Of a DNA stretch of 24,032 nucleotides, positions 5,963 to 13,188 are shown in pieces. Under the pieces are notes generated by a model. That model was not told the DNA's origin. It made no database searches and was given only the letters and a program-made list of their open reading frames with translations. Origin of the DNA: Pseudomonadota bacterium (GTDB lineage Bacteria > Pseudomonadota > Alphaproteobacteria > Rhizobiales > Xanthobacteraceae); NCBI GenBank assembly GCA_023404705.1, contig JAEYAU010000074.1:1-24032 (forward strand), in the 5' to 3' direction. The translations under genes were made by a program, and so were the position numbers. Position 1 is the stretch's first letter; every line of letters starts with the position of its first letter.

Positions 5963-6667
5963 ATGAACCAGGAGATCGAGGCCGGGGAGGCCGTGCACGG
6001 GCGCGACCTCTTGATCGTGCTGGTGCTGACTGTCGGCATCCTGTTCGCCCTGCGCTTCCTGCTCGGTGGCGTGCCACGCTCGCCGCCCGCCGTGTTCGCC
6101 TTGCTGGCGCTGCAGAGCGCGGTGCCGATGACGATCCTCTATCTGCTGGTGATCCGCCGCCGCGGGCTCTCCTGGCGCGCGGTGGGCCTGCGCCATGCCA
6201 AGCCGCTCTGGTACGCGATCGCAGTGGTGCTGGCCTTCATCAGCCTGCCGGTGGTCATGGCCGTGAATGCCGGCGTGCAGTCGCTGCTCGGCGAGCCGCT
6301 GCGCAACCCGCAGCTCGAGATGCTGGCGCCGGCCCAGTTCTCGTGGGGCGCGCTGGCCCTCATGCTCGCCATGGCCGGCGTGGTGGTGCCCATCGTCGAG
6401 GAGATCGTGTTCCGCGGCCTCGTGTTCGGCTGGCTGCGGACCCGTTTCGGCCTGGGCCTCGCCACGGTCGCGAGCGCGCTCGTCTTCGCCTTCGCGCATG
6501 GCATTCCGGCGCTCGCGCCGGCGTTGGCCGTCCAGGGCGTGGCGCTCGCTTGGCTTTATGCCCGCAGTGATTCGCTCTGGCCGGCCGTCCTCATGCACGG
6601 CACCTTCAATAGCCTCATGAGTATTTTGCTCTATGCCGCAATCGCCGCCGGTGTGCCATTGCGTTAA
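5963..6667 (+). CDS. CPBP family intramembrane metalloprotease
   Basis: The 234-residue inner-membrane protein has about six hydrophobic segments (near residues 15-35, 43-65, 83-104, 128-144, 164-180 and 205-230). All three motifs of the CPBP (Abi/CAAX protease) family are present in order: EEIVFRG with Glu146-Glu147 and Arg151, the F-A-F-A-H motif with His179, and HGTFN with His212 and Asn216. These residues bind the metal in Rce1-type proteases. The family includes proteins that process or give immunity to bacteriocins, but also many housekeeping proteases, so the substrate is open. It follows the MOSC gene by two bases and is followed by a terminator-like hairpin. Confidence 0.9.
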   Translation: MNQEIEAGEAVHGRDLLIVLVLTVGILFALRFLLGGVPRSPPAVFALLALQSAVPMTILYLLVIRRRGLSWRAVGLRHAKPLWYAIAVVLAFISLPVVMAVNAGVQSLLGEPLRNPQLEMLAPAQFSWGALALMLAMAGVVVPIVEEIVFRGLVFGWLRTRFGLGLATVASALVFAFAHGIPALAPALAVQGVALAWLYARSDSLWPAVLMHGTFNSLMSILLYAAIAAGVPLR

Positions 6668-6686
6668 CACTTGCGGCGCGGTCAAC

Positions 6687-6706
6687 CCGTTGGAACTCCA
6701 ACGGTT
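6687..6706 (+). terminator. Hairpin after the MOSC-CPBP pair
   Basis: CCGTTGG (6687-6693) and CCAACGG (6698-6704) form a perfect 7 bp stem with a 4-base loop, 19 bases after the CPBP stop, followed by TTCT. The T tract is short, so rho-independent termination is likely but not certain. Confidence 0.45.
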
Positions 6707-6735
6707 CTAGACTTGTAAACACTTTCTAAATGGCT

Positions 6736-6765
6736 TTGCTTTTCCCCATCCGATGACTGTATAGT
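6736..6765 (+). promoter_or_regulatory. Candidate sigma-70 promoter of the SGNH hydrolase gene
   Basis: TTGCTT (6736-6741) and TATAGT (6760-6765) are 18 bases apart in a locally AT-rich stretch, with a TG just before the -10. Transcription would start about 25-30 bases before the ATG at 6799. A visual match only. Confidence 0.45.
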
Positions 6766-6798
6766 CGCCGCGGGTGGATGGGTTGCAGTGAGGGTCGA

Positions 6799-8967
6799 AT
6801 GCGAGCGCTCGCGCCGTCCGCCTGGATTCTGTCCATTTTTCTGGTCCTCCCCGCCGCCGCCCCAGCAGGCGCGGCCGATATCGATTGGGAGGTCGAGAAC
6901 CCATTCCGCTTCTTCAAGCGGTCGTCCGCCTTCGGCATCCACGAGCGCGCCTTCGAGTCCGTTCGGGGCAAGGAGGAGGCGCTGCCCGCGAACATCATCT
7001 GGCGCACCGAGCGGCGGCTGAACGATCCCGACTGCAAGGACAAGTCGAGCCCGACCGCCTGCGGCAACAGCCAGGGCAAGAATTTCGAGCGCAGCCGCCT
7101 CGGCTGGGCCGCGCAGACCCTGCACTCAGTCTGCTACAACCGCAGCGCCCCGCCTTACGGCTACCCGACGGTGTGTGAGCGGCAATATTCCTGGGGCACC
7201 GCCAAGGAGGACTATGTCCTTCCCGACGCCCACACCGTGGTCGTGAAGCTCTCGGCCGAGCGCCTCGCCGAAGCCGCGAGCGGCACTTGCGCCTGGACCT
7301 GGCAGGCGCGCCGTCCGGGCGGACGCGCGGAAAGCGTCACGCAGCCCTGCAAGGACAAGGTCGTCATCAAGCGCGTGCCGTTCTCGGTGGACCGCAAGAA
7401 CTCCGGCGTGTCCGTGACCGTGAAGCTGCCCGACGGCCGCGAGCTCAGCGACCCGAATGTCGTGGTCGAGGACCTGTTCATCGTCGCTCTCGGCGACTCC
7501 TTCGCCTCCGGCGAGAGCAATCCCGACAAGCCCGTCACCTTCAGCGCCGCGCGGCAGATGGTCTACGACCCGCTGCTCGCGCGCGAGGAAGATCAGATGG
7601 CGCGGGTCAAGACCAAGCAGCAGAACAATTATGGCCTCGCCTCGATCGACGGCGGCGTCAATCCGAAAGCGCTGCCCAAGCGGCTGCTCGAGGACGAGGA
7701 GCGTCAGCTCATCCATCGTCCGACGTCGCGCGAGTTCCTCGCCGCCTTCGAGGCGCGCAATGCGCAGTGGCTGAGCCCGGACTGCCACCGCTCGCAATAC
7801 GGCTATCCGTTCCGCGTCGGCATCCAGCTCACGGTCGAGAACCGTCATCGCGCCGTCACCCTGGTCAGCCTCGCGTGCTCGGGCGCCGAGATCGTTGACG
7901 GCCTGTTCCTCAAGCGCGATCCGCGCGAAGGCGCCGCCAAGCCGAACGGCGCGAGCGTGCGCTCCGAGTTCGACCAGCTCAGCGAGCTGATCTGCCGCAA
8001 CGGCGCGGCCGGCCGCACCGTGAATGCGAGCTATCAGCTGCCGGTCTATAAGTCCGGCAACACCCAAATCTCCATGCAGCAGATCGCGCAGCGCTGGTGC
8101 GCGCCCGAGAACCGCAAGCGGCCGATCGACCTCGTGCTGCTCTCGATCGGCGGCAACGATGTCGGCTTCGGCGCGCTCGCGCTCTACGGCATCACCGACA
8201 GCGCCGGCGATGTCGCGCCGGTCGCGAGCCTGGTCGGCCGCGAGCTCCGCTTCGGCGCGAGCGTCACCCAGGCCTATCTCGACGTGCTCGATGAGCGCAT
8301 GAAGGCCGTGCGCGACGCGCTCCGCGACGGCTTCGGTGTCGAGCCCTCGCGCGTGCTGCAGAACGCCTACGAGCCGATCCAGTACGACGAGCGCGGCCAG
8401 GTCTGCGGCAGTGCGCCGAAGCTCGGCCTCGACGTGCATCCGAACTTCGCGTTCAACCAGGCGCGCATCCAGGAGGGCTCGCAGTTCGGCGACGCCCTGC
8501 AGAAGCGCCTGCAGTGCATCGCGGCGCACCGTCCGGGCTGTCCCACGCTCGCGACCGGCGCCGGCACGGGCTTCCACTTCATCACCGACCACACCGCGGA
8601 GTTCGCCCGCCGCGGCATGTGCGCGCGCGATCCCAAGCGCGTCGCCATGGACCAGATCGCCATGGGCATGCCGCGCAAGTCGGGCGAGGACTTCTCGCCC
8701 TATTCGCCCGCGTACACGCTTCCCTATGGCGCGCGCTGGCGCCTGATCCACACGCCGAACGATGCGTTCCTGACGGCCAACACGCATCGCGAAGGCATCT
8801 CGCCCTTCGATATCCTGCAGCCGGCCTATGCCTCGCTCATCAGCGGCGCCTTCCATCCGACCGCAGAAGGGCACTCGATCGTCGCCGACCACGTGATCCG
8901 TCACGTGCGCAAGATGATCGATCGTCCCGCCGAGGCGAGTGGCACCGAACGTCGCGCGAGTAACTAG
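6799..8967 (+). CDS. Large exported SGNH/GDSL hydrolase, 722 aa
   Basis: The product starts with a Sec signal peptide (about residues 1-26, ending PAGAAD). The SGNH esterase blocks are present: GDSFASGE with nucleophile Ser234, GGNDVGFG with Asn453, and FHPTAEGH with catalytic His686. The protein is far longer than the usual 200-300 residues of the family: about 200 residues precede block I, over 200 separate Ser from Asn and over 230 separate Asn from His. It has 14 cysteines, an even number, seven of them before or just after block I, consistent with a disulfide-rich extracytoplasmic enzyme. The substrate (lipid, acylated sugar or polymer) is unknown. I prefer ATG 6799 over 6778 because GAGGG (6790-6794) precedes it and the signal peptide starts there. 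It appears monocistronic, with a strong hairpin after the stop. Confidence 0.9.
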   Translation: MRALAPSAWILSIFLVLPAAAPAGAADIDWEVENPFRFFKRSSAFGIHERAFESVRGKEEALPANIIWRTERRLNDPDCKDKSSPTACGNSQGKNFERSRLGWAAQTLHSVCYNRSAPPYGYPTVCERQYSWGTAKEDYVLPDAHTVVVKLSAERLAEAASGTCAWTWQARRPGGRAESVTQPCKDKVVIKRVPFSVDRKNSGVSVTVKLPDGRELSDPNVVVEDLFIVALGDSFASGESNPDKPVTFSAARQMVYDPLLAREEDQMARVKTKQQNNYGLASIDGGVNPKALPKRLLEDEERQLIHRPTSREFLAAFEARNAQWLSPDCHRSQYGYPFRVGIQLTVENRHRAVTLVSLACSGAEIVDGLFLKRDPREGAAKPNGASVRSEFDQLSELICRNGAAGRTVNASYQLPVYKSGNTQISMQQIAQRWCAPENRKRPIDLVLLSIGGNDVGFGALALYGITDSAGDVAPVASLVGRELRFGASVTQAYLDVLDERMKAVRDALRDGFGVEPSRVLQNAYEPIQYDERGQVCGSAPKLGLDVHPNFAFNQARIQEGSQFGDALQKRLQCIAAHRPGCPTLATGAGTGFHFITDHTAEFARRGMCARDPKRVAMDQIAMGMPRKSGEDFSPYSPAYTLPYGARWRLIHTPNDAFLTANTHREGISPFDILQPAYASLISGAFHPTAEGHSIVADHVIRHVRKMIDRPAEASGTERRASN

Positions 8968-8990
8968 CGCGACGCGCATTCATCGCGTGG

Positions 8991-9017
8991 TTGCGCGGCG
9001 GCCTGTCCGCCGCGCAA
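8991..9017 (+). terminator. Perfect 11 bp hairpin after the SGNH hydrolase gene
   Basis: TTGCGCGGCGG (8991-9001) and CCGCCGCGCAA (9007-9017) are exact inverted repeats with a 5-base loop, 23 bases after the stop. No T tract follows, so it may act with Rho or protect the 3' end. A second small dyad, GAGAG/CTCTC (9018-9034), follows at once. Confidence 0.5.
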
Positions 9018-9300
9018 GAGAGATCTACGCTCTCGCATCGCGCCGTGAATCGTTTCTGCAACCCATGTTGAGTTGACTATCCGACCTCGCCAGACGGCGG
9101 CCGGAATTGTTCTTTGAATCACCTTTTTGTCGTCGAACTCAGGCCCCATCGGCTGCCTTTGATGGCGGCGGTCGATGGGACGGGTACGAGGGGTGGGGAC
9201 CCCCGCAAATCCTCCTCCGCACATTCCGACGGCTCGCGACGCTCGCGCATCGCGAGACTCCGTGACTGACATCCTCCTGGACGTGGAAGGGACAGGATCG
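9018..9300 (+). other. Structured intergenic leader upstream of csbD-like gene
   Basis: No protein gene is supported here. The stretch holds several inverted repeats: CCCATCG (9145-9151) with CGATGGG (9173-9179), GGGGT (9190-9194) with ACCCC (9199-9203), and CTCGCG (9233-9238) with CGCGAG (9251-9256). A G-quadruplex motif overlaps the second. I found no convincing sigma-70 or EcfG promoter. It may be a long structured leader of the csbD-like mRNA or hold a small RNA; neither is shown. Confidence 0.35.
9177..9198 (+). promoter_or_regulatory. Canonical G-quadruplex motif on the coding strand
   Basis: Four G tracts, GGG (9177-9179), GGG (9182-9184), GGGG (9190-9193) and GGGG (9195-9198), are joined by loops of 2, 5 and 1 bases, which meets the standard G3+N1-7 rule. 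The last two tracts can instead enter a GGGGT/ACCCC hairpin, so two folds compete. Confidence 0.5.
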
Positions 9301-9516
9301 ATGAACTGGGACGGGATCGAGAGCAACTGGCTTCAGATCAAGGGCCTGGTGCGGCGCCATTGGGCGGAATTGTCGGACGCCGACATCATCCAGGTCGGAG
9401 GCCGGCGTGACGCCCTCGTCGAGCGCCTGCAGGACCGCTACGGCATCACCGAAGCCCAGGCCCATGGCGAGATCGAGGGCTGGCTGAAATCGCTTAGGGC
9501 AGCGCGCCCGTCGTAA
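9301..9516 (+). CDS. CsbD family stress-response protein
   Basis: The 71-residue protein fits the CsbD family: it begins MNWDGIESNWLQIKG and continues with GLVRRHWAELSDADI, GGRRDALVERLQDRYG and a final EIEGWLKSL helix. CsbD-like proteins are small, abundant, hydrophilic proteins of unknown activity that in many bacteria are induced by general stress. The start at 9301 gives exactly the family N-terminus; GGAAGG (9285-9290) and AGGA (9294-9297) precede it. An in-frame extension back to 9175 is not protein-like. The gene stands alone, with an unusually long and structured upstream region and a hairpin 73 bases after its stop. Confidence 0.88.
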   Translation: MNWDGIESNWLQIKGLVRRHWAELSDADIIQVGGRRDALVERLQDRYGITEAQAHGEIEGWLKSLRAARPS

Positions 9517-9589
9517 CGAACGCCTTCACGCTTCGTAGCGGCTCGGTGCTCGTAACCCCCTCCCGATCGTCGCGTCGTTCGAAGCGTCA

Positions 9590-9624
9590 GAAGCCGGTCC
9601 GGCGGTCATCGTCGGGCCGGCTTC
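9590..9624. terminator. Hairpin between csbD-like gene and convergent lipoprotein gene
   Basis: GAAGCCGGTCCG (9590-9601) pairs with CGGGCCGGCTTC (9613-9624), 12 bp with one T-G wobble and an 11-base loop. It lies between two convergent genes and could stop transcription from both sides. The following bases, ATTCGTTCG, are only weakly T-rich. Confidence 0.55.
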
Positions 9625-9645
9625 ATTCGTTCGTGCCGACCGCGC

Positions 9646-10158
9646 CTATTCCCGGACCATCTTCGAGACCGGCTCGCCGAGCCGCACGGCCGTGAAGAGC
9701 GCGACCGGGTCCTTCACGCCGTCGAGCAGGCATTCCCGGCCGCGCCGCTCGACGCCATGCGCCGCCAGCACCGCCGCGTCCTGCTTCTCGCAGTCGATGA
9801 CGTACACGAGAGCTTCGTTCCCGCTGACACGGAAGATCGCATAGCCGTAGCCGGTCTCGCCGCGCTCGGGACCGAGCTGCCCCACATGCAGGCCGCCCGG
9901 CAGCGGATGGAACGACACCTTCGACACCCGCTGCTTCTCGTCGATGAAGCCGTAGGCGGCTTCGCTGCGGCGTCGCAGCTCGATCATTTCGTCCGGATCG
10001 TAGTGGCCACCCCGGTTCTCGAATGTGCGGTACTTGCCGCCGTCGCCGAACACCGGCACGCCGCTGGCGGCCGGGAACATCGGCCGCTCCGAGACGAAGC
10101 AGCCCGCGAGCAGGGTGCACATCGCGGCAATCAGGCCTGCGCGGATCATTGGCGTCAC
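9646..10158 (-). CDS. Putative lipoprotein of unknown function
   Basis: The 170-residue product has a lipoprotein signal ending LLAGC, with the acylated cysteine at residue 20 from the chosen start, so it should be membrane-anchored. The mature part includes a GGKYRTFENR segment, VSKVSFHPLPGGLHVGQLGPE, a YAIFRVSGNEALVYVIDCEKQ strand region and a second cysteine pair of sites (IDC, REC) that could form a disulfide. I do not recognise the family. Three starts are possible: GTG 10182 (overlaps the upstream stop as GTGA), GTG 10158 and ATG 10149. I chose GTG 10158 because AAAGGGA precedes it with 4 bases between. It lies 20 bases after the DUF3298 gene and is surely in its operon. Confidence 0.75.
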   Translation of the reverse strand: MTPMIRAGLIAAMCTLLAGCFVSERPMFPAASGVPVFGDGGKYRTFENRGGHYDPDEMIELRRRSEAAYGFIDEKQRVSKVSFHPLPGGLHVGQLGPERGETGYGYAIFRVSGNEALVYVIDCEKQDAAVLAAHGVERRGRECLLDGVKDPVALFTAVRLGEPVSKMVRE

Positions 10159-10178
10159 GTGGTCCCTTTCTTTTACTT

Positions 10179-10994
10179 TCACTCGCTCGCCGGCTTGTCG
10201 CCGCCGAAGATCGCGAGGCCTTCCGGCGAGAGATGCTGCTTGAACTTGCTCCAGTGCACGAAGCCGCTGAACACGCCCTCCGCATAGGCGCCGACCGCGT
10301 AGCGGCCGTAATGGAAGGTAAGGCCCGAGCTCTTGCCCGCGACGGTGGACGGCGCGAGGCCCATCGGCCCCAGCTTGAGCAGGCTCGGCTGGATGCCTTT
10401 GCGCAGCTGCTCGTCGCGCGCGACGATCTGCTCCGGCGTGCTGGCCGCGATCTTCTTGAGATCCTCGTCGTCGTTCCCCTCCGCCATGTCGATCTTCTCT
10501 TGCGCGACCGACAGCCGCGCCTCGCGGGCGAGCGTCTGCATGGTCGGGCCGTTGTCGGCGGTCTCCTTGAAGAAGGGGCGCACGCTGATGCGCTTCTTCG
10601 CTTCGCGATCCCAGAGGATGGTGTTGAAGTCGAGGTTCGGATGAGCGCCGCCCGAAAAGCTGTCGTCGCCGCGCAGCACGCTGATGTAGCGGTCGCCGAC
10701 CACCGAAAGCTGGGTGTAGCTGCGCTCGTAGGTCCAGGCGCCGTTCCGGAACATCTGCGGCTCCTCGCGGCTCATCTTGTCGGCCTCGCGCTGCTCCTGC
10801 GCGATCTGCCGCTTGCCGTCCGCCAGAAGGTCCGCGAACAGGCCGGGATGCTCCTTCAGCTTCTCGTCAATATCGACGGTCGCCACGATGGTCTTGGTCT
10901 TGATCGACGCCGTGGTCTCGGCCGCCGCAGGCGCCAAAGGCGCGAAGGACGCCGTCAGGATCAGACCGGCGAGCAGAAGGGTTCGGCTGTGCAT
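10179..10994 (-). CDS. Exported DUF3298 (RsiV/PdaC-like) domain protein
   Basis: The 271-residue protein has a signal peptide (residues 1-25, ending PAAA-ET). Residues 94-145 read QLSVVGDRYISVLRGDDSFSG then GGAHPNLDFNTILWD and RISVRPFF, the pattern of the DUF4163/DUF3298 region found in RsiV anti-sigma factors and PdaC peptidoglycan deacetylases. The DUF3298 end shows GLTFHYGRYAVGAYAEG (224-240) and a strand leading to FKQHLSPEG. No deacetylase or sigma-binding part is present, so it is an isolated periplasmic domain, perhaps a ligand or peptidoglycan binder. GAGAG lies about 5 bases before ATG 10994. A lipoprotein gene follows closely; the two probably work together at the envelope. Confidence 0.82.
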   Translation of the reverse strand: MHSRTLLLAGLILTASFAPLAPAAAETTASIKTKTIVATVDIDEKLKEHPGLFADLLADGKRQIAQEQREADKMSREEPQMFRNGAWTYERSYTQLSVVGDRYISVLRGDDSFSGGAHPNLDFNTILWDREAKKRISVRPFFKETADNGPTMQTLAREARLSVAQEKIDMAEGNDDEDLKKIAASTPEQIVARDEQLRKGIQPSLLKLGPMGLAPSTVAGKSSGLTFHYGRYAVGAYAEGVFSGFVHWSKFKQHLSPEGLAIFGGDKPASE

Positions 10995-11313
10995 GCTGTC
11001 TCTCGTTGGGAACGCCCGCGCGACTGCCGGGCGCAGCATCCGCCCCGGTGCTGCACGAGTGTGTCGACGAACGAGCCTGCCAGGTTCATTTTCGGACCGT
11101 CTCGGTTGATTCGCGGCGATCCGGACGCGATGCGTGCAAGCGGAGGAGCCGGCGCTTGCGCGTTGTATCGATCTTCATGGTGCGAAAACTCTCGACTTCG
11201 TGAACGCCAAAATTCTCCGGACTATTCCCGATGACGGAACGTGAATTAGGAGCTGCTTAAGTGCCGCAGCGCGAACTGTGTGACGCTTCCATTTCCCACG
11301 CCGGGTCACACTC
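10995..11313. promoter_or_regulatory. Divergent intergenic region between DUF3298 and chemoreceptor genes
   Basis: This 319-base stretch holds no credible gene. It must carry the promoters for both flanking genes, but I found no element good enough to mark. It contains a 15-base dyad, GAGCCTGCCAGGTTC (11073-11087), symmetric around its central C except for one G/T pair, and a relatively AT-rich part from about 11176 to 11262. Confidence 0.35.
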
Positions 11314-13140
11314 ATGAGCCACGCCGCTGCGACCCTCAGGTCGCCCTCGCTTCGTACCGTCTTTCTGGGCCTCAGCCTTCTCAACATCCTCGCGCTCGGT
11401 GCGCTGGCGCTCGTCTGGCGTCTCCAGGTTGGCGCCGCGGAGGATCTCAAGCTCGTCTCGGACCAGCGCTACGCTTCCTATCTACTGGCCGACGAGCTCA
11501 GGCAATCGTCCGACGATCTCACGCGTCTCGCGCGCACCTATTCGATCACCGGCGATGCGCGTTACGAGACGCAGTACATGGACATCCTCGACATTCGCGA
11601 CGGCAAGAAGCCGCGCCCCGTCGAGGCGCATCGCATCTATTGGGACTTCGTGGCCGCGGGCAACGCCAAGCCGCGCCCCGACGGAGAATCGAAGCCGCTC
11701 CTGACCCTGATGAAGGACGCCGGTTTCACGCCGGCCGAGTTCGCCAAGCTCGAGGAGGCGAAGAAGAACTCCGACAGCCTCGTCAACCTCGAGGTCCGGG
11801 CCATGAATGCCGTCAAGGGTCTCTCCGCCGACCCGCAGGGCAAGTACACGGTGCGCGGCGAGCCCGATCTCAAGCTCGCGCGCGAGCTGATGCATTCGCC
11901 GGACTATCACCGCTACAAGGCCGAGATCATGCAGCCGGTCGACGAGTTCTTCCAGCTGCTCGAGCGCCGCACCTCGGGCGCCGTGGCGGCCGCGCAGGAT
12001 CGCGCCACCATGCTGCAGTCCGTGAGCAGCGCCATCATGGGGCTGGCCGCGGTCATCCTGATCCTGTCCGGCATCATGCTGTTCATGCGCGTCATGCGGC
12101 CGCTGTCGCGGATGGCCACCACCATGCGCGAGATGGCGGCCGGCCGCATGGACGTCGCTATTCCAGATGCAGGCCGCAGCGACGAGATCGGCGAGATGGC
12201 CGCGGCCGTCGATGTCTTCCGCAACAAGGGGCTCGAGGTCGAGCGCATGCGCGCCGAGCAGACCGAGCGCGAGGCGCAGGCCGCAGCGACGCACAAGCAG
12301 GAGACCGCCCGCATCGCCGACGGCTTCGAGGCCGTGGTCGGCGGCATCATCGGCACCGTCTCGTCGGCCGCGAGCGAGCTCGAGCGCACCGCCGGCGCGC
12401 TGACGCACACGGCCGAGTCGACCGAGCAGCTTTCGACCTCGGTCGCATCCACCTCGGCTCAGGCATCGGGCAATGTGCAGTCGGTTGCGGCCGCGACCGA
12501 TCAGCTTGCGTCATCCATCGCCGAGATCGGGCGCCGCGTCCACGAGTCGAGCCGCATCACCGGCGAGGCCGTGCAGCAGGCGCAGCGGACGGACGTGCGC
12601 ATCGCCGCGCTGTCGCAGGCGGCGGGTCGCATCGGCGACGTAGTCAAGCTGATCACGGCCATCGCCGAGCAGACCAATCTGCTCGCGCTCAATGCGACGA
12701 TCGAAGCGGCGCGCGCGGGCGAGGCCGGCCGCGGCTTCGCGGTGGTCGCGCAGGAGGTGAAGGCGCTCGCCTCGCAAACCGCGAAGGCGACCGACGAGAT
12801 CGGGTCGCAGATCACCCAGATGCAGAGCGCGACGCAGGAGTCGGTCGACGCTATCAAGGAGATCGGCGCCACCATCGAACGCGTGTCGGAGATCGTCGGA
12901 TCGATCGCGGCCGCCGTGGAAGAGCAGGGCGCCGCGACCCGCGAGATCACGCGCAGCGTCGGCGAGGCCGCGAGCGGCACCGCCCGCGTCGCGGCCAGCA
13001 TCGGCGATCTCAGCGCGGGCGCGCGGGAGACCGGCACCGCCTCGGGCCAGGTCTTCGCTTCTGCACAGGAGCTCGCCCGGGAAGGTGTCGTGCTCAAGTC
13101 CGAGGTCGAGAAGTTCCTCGCCAGCGTGCGTGCCGCATAG
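11314..13140 (+). CDS. Methyl-accepting chemotaxis protein with HAMP domain
   Basis: The 608-residue protein is an inner-membrane chemoreceptor. TM1 spans about 15-36, an extracytoplasmic sensor region 37-234, TM2 about 236-259, HAMP about 260-312 (MRPLSRMATTMREMAAGRMD), and the cytoplasmic signalling coiled coil 313-600. The hairpin tip that contacts CheA and CheW is intact (residues 450-486: AEQTNLLALNATIEAARAGE then AGRGFAVVAQEVKALA). There is no C-terminal pentapeptide for CheR or CheB. The sensor region is helical, including RLARTYSITGDARYETQYMD, a wording common in sensor domains of alphaproteobacterial receptors; the ligand is unknown. No che or fla genes are nearby, so it is an orphan receptor. 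The ribosome site before ATG 11314 is weak. Confidence 0.95.
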   Translation: MSHAAATLRSPSLRTVFLGLSLLNILALGALALVWRLQVGAAEDLKLVSDQRYASYLLADELRQSSDDLTRLARTYSITGDARYETQYMDILDIRDGKKPRPVEAHRIYWDFVAAGNAKPRPDGESKPLLTLMKDAGFTPAEFAKLEEAKKNSDSLVNLEVRAMNAVKGLSADPQGKYTVRGEPDLKLARELMHSPDYHRYKAEIMQPVDEFFQLLERRTSGAVAAAQDRATMLQSVSSAIMGLAAVILILSGIMLFMRVMRPLSRMATTMREMAAGRMDVAIPDAGRSDEIGEMAAAVDVFRNKGLEVERMRAEQTEREAQAAATHKQETARIADGFEAVVGGIIGTVSSAASELERTAGALTHTAESTEQLSTSVASTSAQASGNVQSVAAATDQLASSIAEIGRRVHESSRITGEAVQQAQRTDVRIAALSQAAGRIGDVVKLITAIAEQTNLLALNATIEAARAGEAGRGFAVVAQEVKALASQTAKATDEIGSQITQMQSATQESVDAIKEIGATIERVSEIVGSIAAAVEEQGAATREITRSVGEAASGTARVAASIGDLSAGARETGTASGQVFASAQELAREGVVLKSEVEKFLASVRAA

Positions 13141-13152
13141 TTCGATGATGCG

Positions 13153-13183
13153 CATGCGCCGGGCCGGTCAGGCTCGGCGCATG
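13153..13183. terminator. Strong hairpin between convergent chemoreceptor and rhomboid genes
   Basis: CATGCGCCGGGCC (13153-13165) pairs with GGCTCGGCGCATG (13171-13183): 13 bp with a single G-T wobble and a 5-base loop. It lies in the 48 bases between two convergent stop codons and most likely ends transcription from both sides, though no T tract is present on either. Confidence 0.6.
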
Positions 13184-13188
13184 TCGGA

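Noticed and set aside
5963..6667. The CPBP protease as immunity or processing partner of the double-glycine peptide
   Set aside because: The two genes are about 11 kb apart with many unrelated genes between, and CPBP proteins have many roles.
7126..8979. A 617-codon open frame antisense to the SGNH hydrolase gene
   Set aside because: Low-complexity composition and no recognisable motif, while the plus strand holds a signal peptide and all SGNH blocks.
9103..9134. GGAAT followed by CGTC as a general-stress (EcfG-type) promoter for the csbD-like gene
   Set aside because: The -10-like CGTC is 23 bases from the -35-like element rather than 16-17, and neither half matches well.
11280..13148. A 622-codon frame overlapping the chemoreceptor gene on the same strand
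   Set aside because: Almost entirely Arg, Ala, Gly and Asp; it is the shifted frame of a clear methyl-accepting chemotaxis protein.
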